Under the pieces are notes generated by a model that was not told where the DNA came from, did no database searches, and saw only the letters and a list, made by a program, of their open reading frames with translations. 64,000 nucleotides of DNA from Oikopleura dioica. Lineage: Eukaryota > Chordata > Appendicularia > Copelata > Oikopleuridae. The position numbers and the translations under genes were made by a program. Numbering within the stretch: the first letter of the stretch is position 1; every line of letters begins with the position of its first letter. Positions 44,536 through 56,505 of this stretch are shown in pieces. The stretch spans positions 5,337,001 through 5,401,000 of the forward strand of contig OU015567.1 in NCBI GenBank assembly GCA_907165135.1, in the 5' to 3' direction.

Positions 44536-45146
44536 AAAGAAACTCATATTGCCACTGTGGATACTGTTTTATACGATTCATTTTATATTTATTCTGAGAA
44601 TAAAATTCCTCTCGATAGTAACAGAGCCACTAAAAGATCTTCGAGATCCTGACTCAGGTATTTTACACAGGTTTTTGAGCCTAGAGTTAGATGAAAATAT
44701 CTTAAAAAATATCTGAAAGGAGTTCTCTTCCTTGATTTCAAATTATTTTGTTTCCTAAAGAAAATACGCTCTCTCCATTCCCAGACAAAGAAACAGTCTT
44801 TTGTACAAATTGATGAAGTAGCAGATACAAAACATTGTTTACAAAACATCTGCTCGGATGTTTTAAGGCGTTCCCGTGCGCCTTATCTACGCGTACACTT
44901 GTACACTTTCAGCCGCTGATAAGATTAAAATAAATTCAACCTGTCAAAATAGTAGCTTACTCTTTTTTCGGATTGTTACTCATTTATTCAAGAAAAAAGA
45001 AATTATCCTTGTTTGTTATTTACAGAAGTAGCCATATAAACATACAGTAAGAAGATAAATAGGAAAAAAAGAATTGAACAAAAATAGCGTTTTTACAGAG
45101 ATTTGATTTCTTAGCAGGTGTTGAATAGAATAATATTTTTGGGAAT
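44536..45146. other. Intergenic region between convergent genes, with a half foldback
   Basis: CFAP47 polyadenylation signal-like AATAAA is at 44599. From 44649 there is a one-sided copy of the foldback family (TCCTGACTCAGGTATTTTACACAGG to TTTGAGCC). No gene supported. Confidence 0.45.
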
Positions 45147-48100
45147 TTACATGAAGTACTCTTTCTTGAACTTGGATTCTAGTTCATGGTCTTTCAGACT
45201 TGATACAGTTTCATCGTAAGTTGTGATGTCTGTTCCACAGCTTTCCGATTTCCGACTAGAAAATTGAGGTTTCGGCGAAGAAGGAAGAAAAGCTGGACTT
45301 ACTGTAGCCTCCTTTTAACAAGAATACCACCAATCAGAATCGTCAGTAAAAACGCTATCGTAACACATGCAATCGCCACATTCGAAGCCGCCCTCAGTCC
45401 TTTCTGTTCTTCCGCTAATTCTGCCGATCGCGTGGAATTCCCTCCATTTGCAACTCCGGCCAAACTAAATAACAAAAATCAATCATCATCGATAATTTTA
45501 ACAAGCCCTCGCTTCTTTTGGATGTGGAAGGGGAAAATTAAACGGAGGAAGTGATAACGGCTGGTTATTTGAAAGGGCGCGCGCGCTGTAATTTCTTGTG
45601 CCGCTATCAACGCGCTCGGTGAAGAGCTACCTGTAATTACAGTTCTTGCAATTTTTTTCAACAATTTTATTTTCCAAGAAATAATTTCTCATTCATATTT
45701 TTAATTTAGTCTCACTGTATTAAAACTAATTTTTATGGTGGATGCAATTTTGAGCATTTTGATTGGCTTATTCTCATTTTTAAGCATTTTTATTGGTCAA
45801 AAAATAATCTTTCAAACTCTTATTTTCGATCTTTTTATCAACATGATGAGCTTACTTTTGATAGGGTGAAATTGTGGTCTGAATATCTTTCGTAAAAGGC
45901 GCTTGATCGGACTGCATGGCGACAGTAGTTTCTCTCCTCGCATAGGTATGTGGCAGTGTAGTTGGAGCGGGAGAAACTTGAAGCTCGACAGCTTCGGAAA
46001 TTGTCGATCCAAGGTTGTTGGAGACTTTGCAGCGGAGGAGCTTTCCAGAGTCCGCGAGAGACAATGAGTAGTTTGACGGTCTTAAGGGTGTCATCAAGGA
46101 ATGATGGGGAGGGTAAGGCTTACCTTATTTCCCTCTGTGGGGATTGAAGATCGTCTTGAATCAAATAAGTAATAGTTTCGGGGAGCGGGCGACCATTGAA
46201 AACACATTTAGCCGATAGCGACTCCTGTCCGTCCTGGAGCGGATAAGCCAGGTTGATCGAGGCCGAGTTGGGCGCGTAGTTTATCTTGAGTGGATTCGTC
46301 GATTCCTGAATCGTCCTTCCTCCATGATTTACTTCGCAGCGGATCACTTCTCCGTCCAAATCCGCGCTCGCTCGGACCGAGACGGTCGAAGAGCACTTCG
46401 TCTTTGCCGAATCGCAGCTTTGACTGAACAAAAATCATTAACTAAAAGGTTAAGCGTAATTGCTTTTTTAAGAATTAATCGCTTGTCGTCATTGCGAAAA
46501 AAAGCGCTCTCAACTAATTATATCCTAATTCGGTAATCCTCAAGAGTGCAAACAACTGAAATGGTGATCCGCGTAATTTATGTTTCGATCGTCCGAAAAC
46601 ACTTGAATAAGAGGAAATTGCGGGCACGAGCAATAATTTCCTCAAAAAGAGGGGACTTTTGGAAAAAAATGGGCCGGGAATGATCGGTAATGAATTTTGA
46701 GGCGGCAGAATAAATAAACAAAAAAGCTGATTTTTGAATAAAAGCCAAAAATAACCGGTTCTTTTCGTGGAAAATAGACAGATTTGATTCCGAACAAACT
46801 GTTCTAAAGTGAATTGAATCGATGATACTTCAGGAGAAAGCCACTTGTCCCGATTTATTCTCCGAAGAAAAGACAGATATTATTTATACCCCGCTTTTGT
46901 TTCGTCTCGATTTGCGTTTTCAGAGCATTACTTTTTCAGCTCACCTGACATTGTCTTTCTTCCGCGACGCACTGTAACGTCGACCCAAACTGTCAATCCA
47001 GGAGAACGAAACTGCTTTCAAAAGGGATATCCAATATTTTTTTTTATATTCAAGAAATCAAGAATTAGGGGTTTCAAGTCACTAAAATGAAAAGCCGCGT
47101 AGCGGCTTTTTTTAAAACGAAGCCGCAAAGCGGCTTCGCCAAAAATATAATATTCATCTATTCTTTGATAACCCTGAGTCAGGGTCCCCCTGACACAGGT
47201 TGCTAAAGCTAGAAAACTTTTCAATCCGTTCCTGGAACACCACCATTAGCAGAGCACGTGACTTGTATCAGCTCGTCGACGTCTAAAACGTCCTGATTTA
47301 CAGTCAATGTCATCTTTGGCGCTTTGTATGGGAGGATTTGGACTGGACGAGGACCATCTTCGCGCTCATCGCCGCAGTTGATTCTAGTGCTGTTTTCGGC
47401 GCGAAAATTCGTGAGTCGGAGGGATAATTGAAGCGTTTCTAGTTCATGGTTCTTTTTTGAAAACGAAGCGAGAAGAAAAAGAAGCGAGAATCCGCTTGCG
47501 GCTTCGAGTCAAAGAAATCTAGCTGCGCTTTGCGCGGCTCTTTTGTTGAAAACCCGAAGCCGCAAGCGGCTTCTCGATTCGATTCGAAAAACCGGAAGTA
47601 ACAATGACCTGTTTTAGGGGGCTCTCTTGAATAAACTGTTTATATTGTATAAGTATTGCTCTTTGTAAGTGAAAAAACGGAGAATATTCTAGCTCGAGAC
47701 TTGAGCTGGAATGCCGTCCGGAATTGTGAATTGAAGAGGCGAGCTGGCGGCGGAATGCGCCTGGGAAGCTCGAACTGACCGTCTTGGGAATGCTGCACTT
47801 GTAAAAAGGCGGAAATACGCACTTGTATAAAAGGGCCTGAAAACGCTTTTTTATTATTAAATTTTTGACGTCATTCTTTTTTCTTTCAAATTAAAGACCT
47901 TCCGTCAGCCTCGATATTGAAAGGTTGAATAAATCCCGTCATTCAGTCCACTTATACTGACAAAAAGTAGACAGCAAAACTTAGTTTGTACTTGAGTAGG
48001 TGAGTTTGTCTAATTTATGAATGGAAAATGCAATTGGACCTGTCAGAAACACTCAAATTAGGAAAGTCCAAAACTAAGCCCTCTTTACTCTGTATTTAAA

Positions 48101-51100
48101 AGTTTTAACAGCCGCATATTTTGTTTCAGCTGTTCGCCGATTCACTAAAATTGCTCTTTTCAGAAACTTAAGGGTGTCAACAACGATCTTTTTTTTCGGG
48201 AAAATCGCTCTTGACACCCTTAATTTCTGCCCTTTGAATTTCCTTTTTGGAAAACTTAAGGGTATGAACAACGATCTACTTTCCATGAAAATCGTTCTTG
48301 ACACCCTTAATTCTCTCTTAAGAATCGTATTTTTGGGAGTTTTAAGGGTGTCAACAACGATTTTCTAATTTTAAGAAATTCGCTGTTGACACCCTTAATT
48401 CTGTTTAAGAATAGATATTTTCAGAGACTTAAGGAGGGGGTCGACGAGAATCGGAATTTCCGTGACCAAAAATGCGGAGAAACCGGCCTCGATAGTAAAA
48501 CTTTGATATTTCGGGTGGTTAGATAAGCGTTTGAAAAATCAGGCGGCGTGAAGAGAAAAAAAATTTTCATTCAAAAAATTCACGAAAAATTGGGTCAAAG
48601 TAGGTGTGTCTCTTGACCAAAAAATCTCGAAACCCGCTTTTTGTTTTCGCGATAAAATTTATTTACCTGGTTGTTTAGACCCTTTAGAATCAGGCGGCGA
48701 CGAGATGATGGAATTCTATATACAGAAAATATGTCAGAGGGACGATTGAAAAAGTAAGAGAAGCTCGCGCGGCGCGCTCTCGACGCTATTTTTCTCATTT
48801 TTCGCTTGGCGCGGGCCATTTTTCCGCCTCGCGCGCCCGAGTTCCCAATCTTTGAGTGAAATTTTTCTATTTTTGACTACAGCTAATCGAAAAAAGCTGG
48901 AGACCAAAATTTCTTGTTTTCGATCGAGGAACTCAAAAATGTTATCAGAATTTTGAAAAGTCGAAAATTTTTTTCTCGTCGACCCCCTCCTTAAGGGACC
49001 TGGGCGAGCAGCGCTGAGCCAAACTTCTCGCGCTCGCCGTTCTTGCTAGAAATAAGATTTTTTGAAATTTCTTTTTGTAAATTATATCTCCTAATCTTCA
49101 GCTTTCTGTTCCCATTCTTAGTTTTTCTCTATCATTCTTGGTTGATGAGCTAGCGAGAAAAAGAGAAGCCCAACTTCAAAAGGCATCAAGTCTTGCAAAC
49201 TTTATTTTTTCTTCATGAAACTAGTATCATTGAAAAGCGCGTTAAATTCTGAGCAGATCCCACCCAATCAGCTAAACTAAATCGGTACTCATTGGCGTGT
49301 AAGGCCAAATAAAGAAAACTACTTAGCGCGCGCAGCTGGTCGCGGCTCGGCTGGACGCTCCGACTAAAGCTATTTTGGGCTTCCTGGACATGATTCCCGC
49401 TGGGCGGGCGTTAAGTTATCTTGTTTATCTGGCCTTAGACGCTAATGAGTACCGATTTACTTTAGCTGATTGGGTGGGATCTGTTCAGAATTTAACGCGC
49501 TTTTCAATGATGCTAGTTTCATGAAGAAAAAATAAAGTTTGCAAGACTTGATGCCTTTTGAAGTTTCGCTTCTCTTTTTCTCGCTAGCTCATCAAACAAG
49601 AATGATAGAGAAAAACTAAGAATGGGAACAGAAAGCTGAAGATTAGGAGATATAATTTAGAAAGAGAAATTTCAAAAAATCTTATTTCTAACAAGAACGG
49701 CGAGCACGTGAAGTTTGGCTCAGCGCTGCTCGCCCAGGTCCCTTAAGGGTGTCAAAAACGATTTTCTCATTTTGAGGAAATCCCTCTTGACACCCTTAAT
49801 CATGTTTATTCCAGTTTAAATTGGCCTTGCTTTTCAATTTCGCTGAGCTGGCTAATTATTGAGTTGCTTAATATTTTAGCAGCGGCCTAAAATCATTTTT
49901 CTCAAGGTTGATTTGAGAGGCTTTTTGTGTCAGCATTTGGTGACATTTCCGTCAATTACTCTGAGAATAATTGAAAACGGGGTCTCGCTCTTCTGAATTC
50001 TCAAAAGCAAAATTAACAGGTGTGCTTAAAAGGAGCGATTATACAGTAAGAAAAAAGGGCCTTGTTTATATAATTTAGATATTCTTTTCTAAACAGAGCA
50101 TTGTTCCACTCGTGGTTCTTTTTAAGGGTGCTGATGATTTATAACGCTCAATTTAATTATTAAAAATGGCTGAGGAGATAAAGAAAACTCCAATAAAACT
50201 TGTATAAGAGCTGATTTTACTGTATTACGGTAGAAAAAAGAAACCATGTTCCTGAAAGCGAGGAAAAACTGTCGACTAACCAGCTTCCTTGGATTTTTTG
50301 AGGTTCTTCGTTCCGGACCATGACGAAAGTGTACCCACTGGAATCGCTGATTCTTAGCATCCTGAAATTTTGAGTTATTGATTGTAGATTCGGCGAAATT
50401 TGGAAGTGTTTCAAAAAAAAGTGAAATTTGCGCGGCGCAGTTAGGTGCTCAGCGCTAATCGCGGCGGGACATTATCACAACTGCGATAATTGCCGACGGG
50501 AGGTGATTTGACAAAGAGAGGCCAGTACGGGGCTTCGAGGGTGAAATTATTTTTCGAGTACCGGACTAAGCCACTCGATCCGAATCAGCTGATTTTGAGC
50601 CTTTTTACAGGCAAGGTTATTTTTTAGAACAGAAATCAGAAAAAGCCAAAACTTTAGTCAGCTTCAAATTCAGTCAAAAAATCAGAAAAAAGGCTGTATA
50701 AAGGATAAACACGGTTTAACTTCGGAAATTATTCTATTTATTATCATTTTGGTTTTTTGTAGAGTTGAGATTATTTTGTATGGTCTGCGTTGGTTTGGAT
50801 TTGCGTAAACATGTGCCACTGAAGTGGTCAGTTTCCAGACAACCACTCAAATCAACAATTATTCAAATCGCCTTCTTTGAATTTTACCGAGAGTAAAATT
50901 GCTGCTTTTCCAATTGCCCTTATTTTGACGCAAAAATACTTCTGGCCTGGGCGATTAGGCTAATGAAAACTTAGAATGGCATAAAATCTGGGAAAAATAG
51001 CTGTCTGTTTATTTTGCGTACTAAAGGCCATCTGTGATAATCTGGCCATTGTTAAAGCCCCGTCACGTGAAGGGAGTCCGTGAGAGTTCCGGCCTGTCAC

Positions 51101-53096
51101 TGGGGCGGAAAATTCTTCAACCTATTTTTCATTTTTGGAAGTTTATTGTTTTCAGGTGTAATTTGCGAAATCGAAAAATTAAGATTTTCTGAAAAAAAAG
51201 ATGCATGAACATTTTTTCGATTGGCGTGACATTTGTAAAACGTCGGTTGACAAGATGATTTCCGCCGCATTTTGGTGGGAGCAGGAGCTCGATCTCGCCA
51301 CTTTTACAAACCCGATTACCCCTCTAAGATCATCACGTGGGCCAAGAAATCTTATATTTATTTCACATGCACACTACCGCAAAAGCCGAAACTAACCGCT
51401 CTTTGGACTGAATTAAAGCAGTATTTTGAAACTGGGGTCCTTCTTGATTTTCTTCAAAAAAAAATTTTTTTTCCAGCATGAAAATTTTGGATTTTTTTGG
51501 TTATTCAAAATAAACCCCCACCATATTTGTTTGCTCCCAATCCAACACACCGGTCTTTGATGAATATTCACGGGCCCCGTCACCTGCATAATACAGAAAA
51601 ACTCCAACACGCTCCAGATGGCCTCGATTTCTCCAAAATTCGAATCCAATTTTTAACGCGAATCTCGCGAATGTTCATTTGGTCGCGAAAAATATTATGA
51701 CAAGATTTCCCGTGCTCGATTTAATCCTCTCACGACGGGTGTATATTTTTAAAACATCCATATTTTTTTTGAAATTCAGCCGCATCAAGTCGAAATTTCA
51801 AGTTATCAAAAAATAATATTTCCTTATTTGATTGTAATTAATGAAATGATCCGTAACAACCATTTACACTGAGCTTTGAGGATCTGAGTCTGAGGTTAAT
51901 TCTCGAGTCGTTGTGATGGCTAATCCGCCGGATCATGTCGGAGCGGTTCCCTTTCGCGGCGCGATTAACTCCCCGATTCAGCCAGGCTCAGCTCACCATC
52001 TTCTGACAAAACGATCCGCGCCCAACTCAATTTTCACAGCAGCTGTGTTAAATCCTTTTTCAATCTTTATTGACTCATCTTTTACAAATTTACCTGTGAA
52101 TATTTAAAATCAGCTCAATTATATTATTAATTTAACGCTGATTGTTTTGATGATTTCAATGTTACTAATTGTTGAGTGAGCAATAAATCGCAGATTGAGG
52201 AGCAATAGTCGTAATTGTGTCCTTGCCCTTCGGAAAGAGAAAGAAGAAAGCGCAATCGCGGCAGATTGGCCCTCGCTCATTAATCAAAGTGCAAGTAAAA
52301 GTAACATCGCTCACTCTCTCTCTCTCTTTCTCGAAAAAGTAATTTGAGAGCATAATTTAAATTATGCAGGGCCATCATGCCAAATGGCCGAGATGGGCAC
52401 CTTCCTGTCGTCAAACCGAGCTAATTTTTCTTCTCTTCATATTTTCACTCCCACGAGTCCTTATTACATAATCTTACCTATTAAACTTCACTTTTTTCTT
52501 GGCCTACCCTACTATTGGCGCTTGTTCACCTATTTTTTGGACAAAGAAATGAATAAGAGAATCATTGAATTGGGAGTCCACGTTGGGATATTTTTCGGCT
52601 TAGAAACCTGAGTCAGGATTCAAGAGGAACATTTAAGTTTTTCTGGAACCCTGACTCAGGTTTTTAGACAAATTGGTTATCATTTAACGCTTTCTTTCGC
52701 GAAAACAGGGTCAATCTAATTTCAACTCCCTGATTAATTAATCCATTCTTGACCCCCGTTTTTACGCTCAAGGAAGCGCCAAGGAAGCTAGAATTTCCCG
52801 GCGCCCAGGAAATCAAAATAAATAAATGCATAAGCGCATATCTGCTCTTGACAAATTGATGGTCAATCAAAACAAGCCGCGCTCAAATAAAAATCCAAAC
52901 TTCAAATATTTACGCGACATCTGCTTGTCAGCCCGGTCTAAAGGATGAGCACCCGCACTTACCTTGAATTTGGCTTGGAACGACAAGTGTAAACATAATC
53001 GTCGCCAATGGCGATGTATTCTTTTCGCATTGCCGAGCTGCCAGCGCTGACAATTGACAGTAAGAAGAAACTCGTCAATATACTGTAATTCTTCAT
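45147..53096 (-). CDS. Single-pass Ig-superfamily receptor or adhesion protein
   Basis: Nine minus-strand exons: 53096-52963, 50361-50281, 47797-47701, 47451-47241, 47014-46945, 46423-46124, 46080-45856, 45464-45303, 45255-45147. Phases agree and the sum is 462 residues. Signal peptide MKNYSILTSFFLLSIVSA; first Ig-type strand EYIAIGDDYVYTCRSKP; later Ig cores VTCSANGAVSFSWIDSLG, GEVIRCEVNHGG, LSAKCVFNGRPLPETITY and LADSGKLLRCKVSNN; a Ser/Thr stalk; a membrane span (NVAIACVTIAFLLTILIGGI) followed by KRR; and a ~40-residue tail ending KEYFM. Probably three Ig-like domains. Resemblance is to nectin/CADM/kirre-type adhesion proteins, not resolved. Introns 1 and 2 are 2601 and 2483 nt and full of repeats. 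The exon 3-4 junction uses a weak AAAAAG acceptor. Confidence 0.7.
47165..47215. repeat. Half CCTGAGTCAGG element beside AAGCCGC hairpins
   Basis: AACCCTGAGTCAGGGTCCCCCTGACACAGGTTGC lies in the intron between Ig exons 4 and 5, after GCCGCGTAGCGGC and GCCGCAAAGCGGC hairpins at 47094-47130. Confidence 0.6.
48168..48398. repeat. Array of three TTAAGGGTGTCA hairpins
   Basis: Three tandem units at 48168-48223, 48256-48310 and 48342-48398. Each starts TTAAGGGTxTxAACAACGAT and ends TTGACACCCTTAA, with about 20 bp of loop. Spacers of 30 bp are unrelated. A fourth unit is at 49743-49799. They look like short inverted-repeat elements bounded by TTAA, inside Ig intron 2. Confidence 0.8.
48428..48995. 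mobile_element. Foldback bounded by CTTAAGGAGGGGGTCGACGAG
   Basis: The first 21 bases, CTTAAGGAGGGGGTCGACGAG, recur in reverse complement at 48975-48995 (CTCGTCGACCCCCTCCTTAAG). The 568-bp unit has no ORF likely to be coding; its right TTAAG is shared with the next palindrome. Confidence 0.75.
48991..49746. mobile_element. Near-perfect 756-bp palindrome inside Ig intron 2
   Basis: TTAAGGGACCTGGGCGAGCA at the left is the reverse complement of the right end (GCTCGCCCAGGTCCCTTAA). Arms of about 350 bp remain almost identical (for example AGCGCTGAGCCAAACTTCTC versus AAGTTTGGCTCAGCGCT, and ACTAAATCGGTACTCATTGG versus AATGAGTACCGATTTACTTTAG), with a loop of about 50 bp near 49345-49395. No ORF of note. 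Confidence 0.85.
49743..49799. repeat. Fourth TTAAGGGTGTCA hairpin, sharing TTAA with the palindrome
   Basis: TTAAGGGTGTCAAAAACGAT to TCTTGACACCCTTAA. It shares its first TTAA with the end of the 48991-49746 palindrome, as if inserted there. Confidence 0.8.
52601..52668. repeat. CCTGAGTCAGG foldback in Ig intron 1
   Basis: AGAAACCTGAGTCAGGATTC pairs with AACCCTGACTCAGGTTTTTA after a short loop. Compact copy lacking the outer CCTGTGT arms. Confidence 0.75.
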
Positions 53097-54237
53097 TTTT
53101 CTTTGTTTTTTTCTTCGTTTTTTTCGGTTCAGCAGGCTCTCTATTTCAAATTCATCATTTTCTCTTTCTTTTTAAAAGGTTTTTTGATGTACAAAAAGTC
53201 AATTAATTCGTTAAAAGAGACGAAAAAAGACAAAAATAGTGATTTTCTCCAGCTTCGATATATTCGGCGCGCGCCACCAAAACTCCGCCGCAGCGCAAAA
53301 TCCGCGCTTATCGACTCTTTTGCGCCCTCCCGAAGGAAAGCGCGGAGATATTGAGGGATAGTTTGGAGATGTTGGGGGTTTTTATGCATTTTGATTGTCG
53401 AATGCGTAATTATTTGGAAATGGAATAAACTTCAAGCGGATTAATTTACGATTATGATTATTCTTCGGCTCAATTTTGTTTTTTTTTTCTCAAAAAAATC
53501 TTTTTTATAAAATTTTATTTTTTCGTTAAAAAATAATTAAGTTTTTTTATGAAAATATATTTTTTTATATGGTTGTTTTTGTTTATTGAAGCAAGATCTT
53601 TCGAGCTTTTACGCTCATCATCAGGCTACAGTAAAATGAGGGATCAGAAAGAAGGAATAGATGTTACCTGAAACGATCAACTGGATCGAATGAGGAAAGA
53701 GGAAGAGAGAAAAAACAGTAGCACGAGGGCGTAGGTTGCATTTCTCGAGAAATACCATATTCAAACCGTCAACCACAAATTATATTTTTTTTATTTCATT
53801 TAAGCCGAAATTTGTTATTTTTTTATTAATTTACAGTAAATAAAAATTTGATATTTTAAAATAAAAAATCAAAAAAAAAAAAATATTTGTGAAAAACATA
53901 ATTTCACTTTGCAATTAGATTTTTCTAATTTCTAAAGTCGTGAAAAAGCAATTGGTTTTCCAATTTTTCAATTTTCGAAAAGATTTTTTGGCCGGCCGAT
54001 CTCTTGGGGGAACTTTGTTCTTGTTGTGTCAACTTAAATAATTGATATTTTAACACGAGAGAAACATGCTAATTAGAGGGGCCAGAGTCGAAGGGGATTT
54101 TTTCAAAGCTCGAAACAGAAACAGTGTTTTTTGGCCTTGGACTTGAAGGTTCAATTTCACTTCTCTAGTTGACAAGCGACTTTTCGTCGGCTCTGAATTA
54201 TTCGTTGATTTATCCCTGAATGCGCGAAAGTTCGAAT
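53097..54237. other. Repeat-rich intergenic region, first part
   Basis: Contains the upstream region of the Ig gene and a very AT-rich run at 53450-53900. No gene supported. Confidence 0.4.
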
Positions 54238-54244
54238 CTGAGCT

Positions 54245-54404
54245 CGAGACCCTGAGTCAGGGTTTCAAAGAGCTTGAATGACAAGCCAAAACTTTTTATT
54301 TCGGCGAAGCCATGTTGCGGCTAATTTTTCAAAAAAAGCCGCAACGCGGCTTTTCATTCAAGCTCTTTGAAACCCTGACTCAGGTTTTGGACACAGGTTT
54401 TCGA
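54245..54404. repeat. CCTGAGTCAGG foldback with internal AAGCCGC hairpin
   Basis: ACCCTGAGTCAGGGTTTCAA pairs with TTTGAAACCCTGACTCAGGT, and GAGCTTGAATG pairs with CATTCAAGCTC. Inside is AAAGCCGCAACGCGGCTTTT, so the small hairpin is nested in the larger foldback. The outer end continues ACACAGGTTTTCGAGCC. Confidence 0.8.
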
Positions 54405-55048
54405 GCCAAAATTCGAATTTTTCTTTGTTTATTTTCGTTTTTAAAAGGATCAGAAGGAGAGAGAAGCATCTCCCTTTTTGCTCGTTTTTTTTTCTAGTTT
54501 TGTTTATCATCAAACGAGTGTCGCCCGAGTTGAAGCTCTTGAAATTTTGGAGGCGGCGGATTTGATTTTACGAAACTGCTCTCCTCCGCGATTCTAGGGC
54601 GGAGAAGTGAATCTTGCCAAACCGCAACTGGATTTCGCGGTTCGATTTCGTGACATGTCCCCAAATCCAGGGACATACATCCTCGGCAGGTAAATTGATG
54701 AAGATGGAATAATAATGAAATTGAAAAACGGTCGACAGGAGCCTGTCGGAAAACCTTAGTCAGGATTTCAAAAATACTGAATAAAAAGGCGCACAGCGGC
54801 TTTCATCTAAAAAAAGCCGCGAAGCGGCTTCAAAAATTGGTATAAATAATATCAAAAATTTTTGTTTATCTTTGTTTTTGAGGCTGATTTATAGCAGTGA
54901 GATCCTTTTTTATCAATTTGATTGCAAAAATAAGGGTGTCAACTGCATAAAATCATTCGAGAAAAATCAATTCTTCTCCCAGAATACCCTCATAGAACCC
55001 AGAATACATTCAAAGAGTAGAGCTCCTAAGAATGCCTCGAGGGCTGAT
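54405..55048. other. Intergenic, no gene supported
   Basis: A partial foldback end (CCTGTCGGAAAACCTTAGTCAGG) is at 54748-54770, with AAAAGCCGCGAAGCGGCTTC at 54813-54832. The 60-codon ORF on the minus strand (54494-54676) is not supported by splice or family evidence. Confidence 0.4.
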
Positions 55049-55816
55049 TTAAGGGTAATCCTATACATCAGCGCGGCGCTGCTCGCTCGATTCGCGCTCC
55101 GCGAGAACCTATTTTTCACAAGGCCATAACATCCGAACGGAGTAAGATTTTTTCAAAATTCAAAAAGATTCTGAATGTTGAAAGTCTCTTCTATTTTTCT
55201 AGCAAAAATGAAAAAAATCGGCAACCAAGAACCATATGAAAACTGCCGGTTTCCTTCAAAAGACATTTCCCGCCACATTTCTCATCCAAATTTCACGAAA
55301 ATCAGATGTTCTTGTAGAGAATCGTCTGCTCTACAATTCCTGTTTCTTAGATTTTCTTTTTGCGCTCTCAAAAATTCTCTATGATAGTTTGAAGAGAGCG
55401 CTTTTCTTCTCTGCGCGAGCGCGCCGTGAGAAATAGGAAGGAGAGAGGCGCGAGGAAGAATAGCACCCTTTTTAAATGACAATGTAAATTTATTGAGAGC
55501 GCAAAAAGAAAATCTAAGAAACAGGAATTGTAGAGCAAACGATTCTCTACAAGACCATCTGATTTTCGTGAAATTTGGATGAGAAATGTGGCGGGAAATG
55601 TCTTTTGAAGGAAACCGGCAGTTTTCATATGGTTCTTGGTTGCCGATTTTTTTCATTTTTGCTAGAAAAATAGAAGAGACTTTCAACATTCAGAATCTTT
55701 TTGAATTTTGAAAAAATCTCACTCCGTTCGGATGTTATGGCCTTGTGAAAAAATAGGTTCTAGCGGAGCGGCAATCGAGCGAGCAGCGCCGCACCGATGT
55801 ATAGGATTACCCTTAA
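55049..55816. mobile_element. Foldback bounded by TTAAGGGTAATCC
   Basis: TTAAGGGTAATCCTATACAT at the left is reversed at the right end (ATGTATAGGATTACCCTTAA). Arms of about 330 bp are nearly identical; the ORFs read from the two arms are copies of each other (MLKVSSIFLAKMKK), a product of the palindrome. The centre is around 55385-55490. Confidence 0.85.
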
Positions 55817-55943
55817 GAGTAAGTTCGCACTTGAGATTGATTAATTCTGCTCTGGCCTGATCCCGATAAGCTCTTGGAAGGGTCATCCAGAATTCAATGA
55901 ACAAAACCACTTTGAACAATATACAGTTTACTTCCCACTGTAG

Positions 55944-56475
55944 TTAACCTTACCCCGCCAAATCGTCATCTTATCCTTACCCGCCAAAAACACCTCAGGA
56001 GGTGCATCGGCCCTTCAAGGGGGTTATTAATTAGTATAAATATGACATAAAATCACATATTGATACAGAAATATATTTAATACTTGAAAAAACTACGTTA
56101 GGTCATATGATATTAAAAAATCATGCGTATTATATGTTAGGAGCATATTTAGTTGACTGCAAATTTCTAGTGAGTGGGGAAGAGATTTTCTTTTTTCGGC
56201 GGAAAATCACTTGCCTACCCGCCAAAAACACCTCAGGAGGTGCATCCGTAATTTTAGCTATGCACCTCAGGAGGTGCATGCAGTAATTTTCAAAATAGGC
56301 CGATTTCCGAACTCTAACCCTAACCGAGAATGCTCAAAGGGTGACCAAGAGAAAGCTTATCGATAAAGAGCTCTACAGTTTTTTTATTTTTCCAAAAATC
56401 AAAGTCCTTCTGGGTTAAAAGTTAATTTTTCGACCTCTGTGTCTGAGGAGGTGTACCCTGGCGGGGTAAGGTTAA
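55944..56475. mobile_element. TTAA-bounded element with CACCTCAGGAGGTGCA palindromes
   Basis: Ends are TTAACCTTACCCCGCCA and TGGCGGGGTAAGGTTAA, 17-bp perfect inverted repeats with TTAA on each side, as expected for TTAA-targeting elements. Inside, CACCTCAGGAGGTGCAT occurs at 55991, 56229 and 56263, with degenerate TGAGGAGGTGTACCC at 56444. No transposase ORF. A telomere-like CTAACCCTAACC is at 56314. Confidence 0.8.
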
Positions 56476-56505
56476 TCAATAAATCTATGAAAAAAAAAGA
56501 CTTCC

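Noticed and set aside
48168-48398. Direct repeats with regular spacing resembling a CRISPR array
   Set aside because: Units are inverted-repeat hairpins bounded by TTAA in a eukaryotic intron; spacers are not of uniform type and there are no cas genes.
55282-55689. 135-codon minus-strand ORF
   Set aside because: Spans the centre of a palindrome and mirrors the plus-strand ORF at 55175; it is a product of the inverted repeat.
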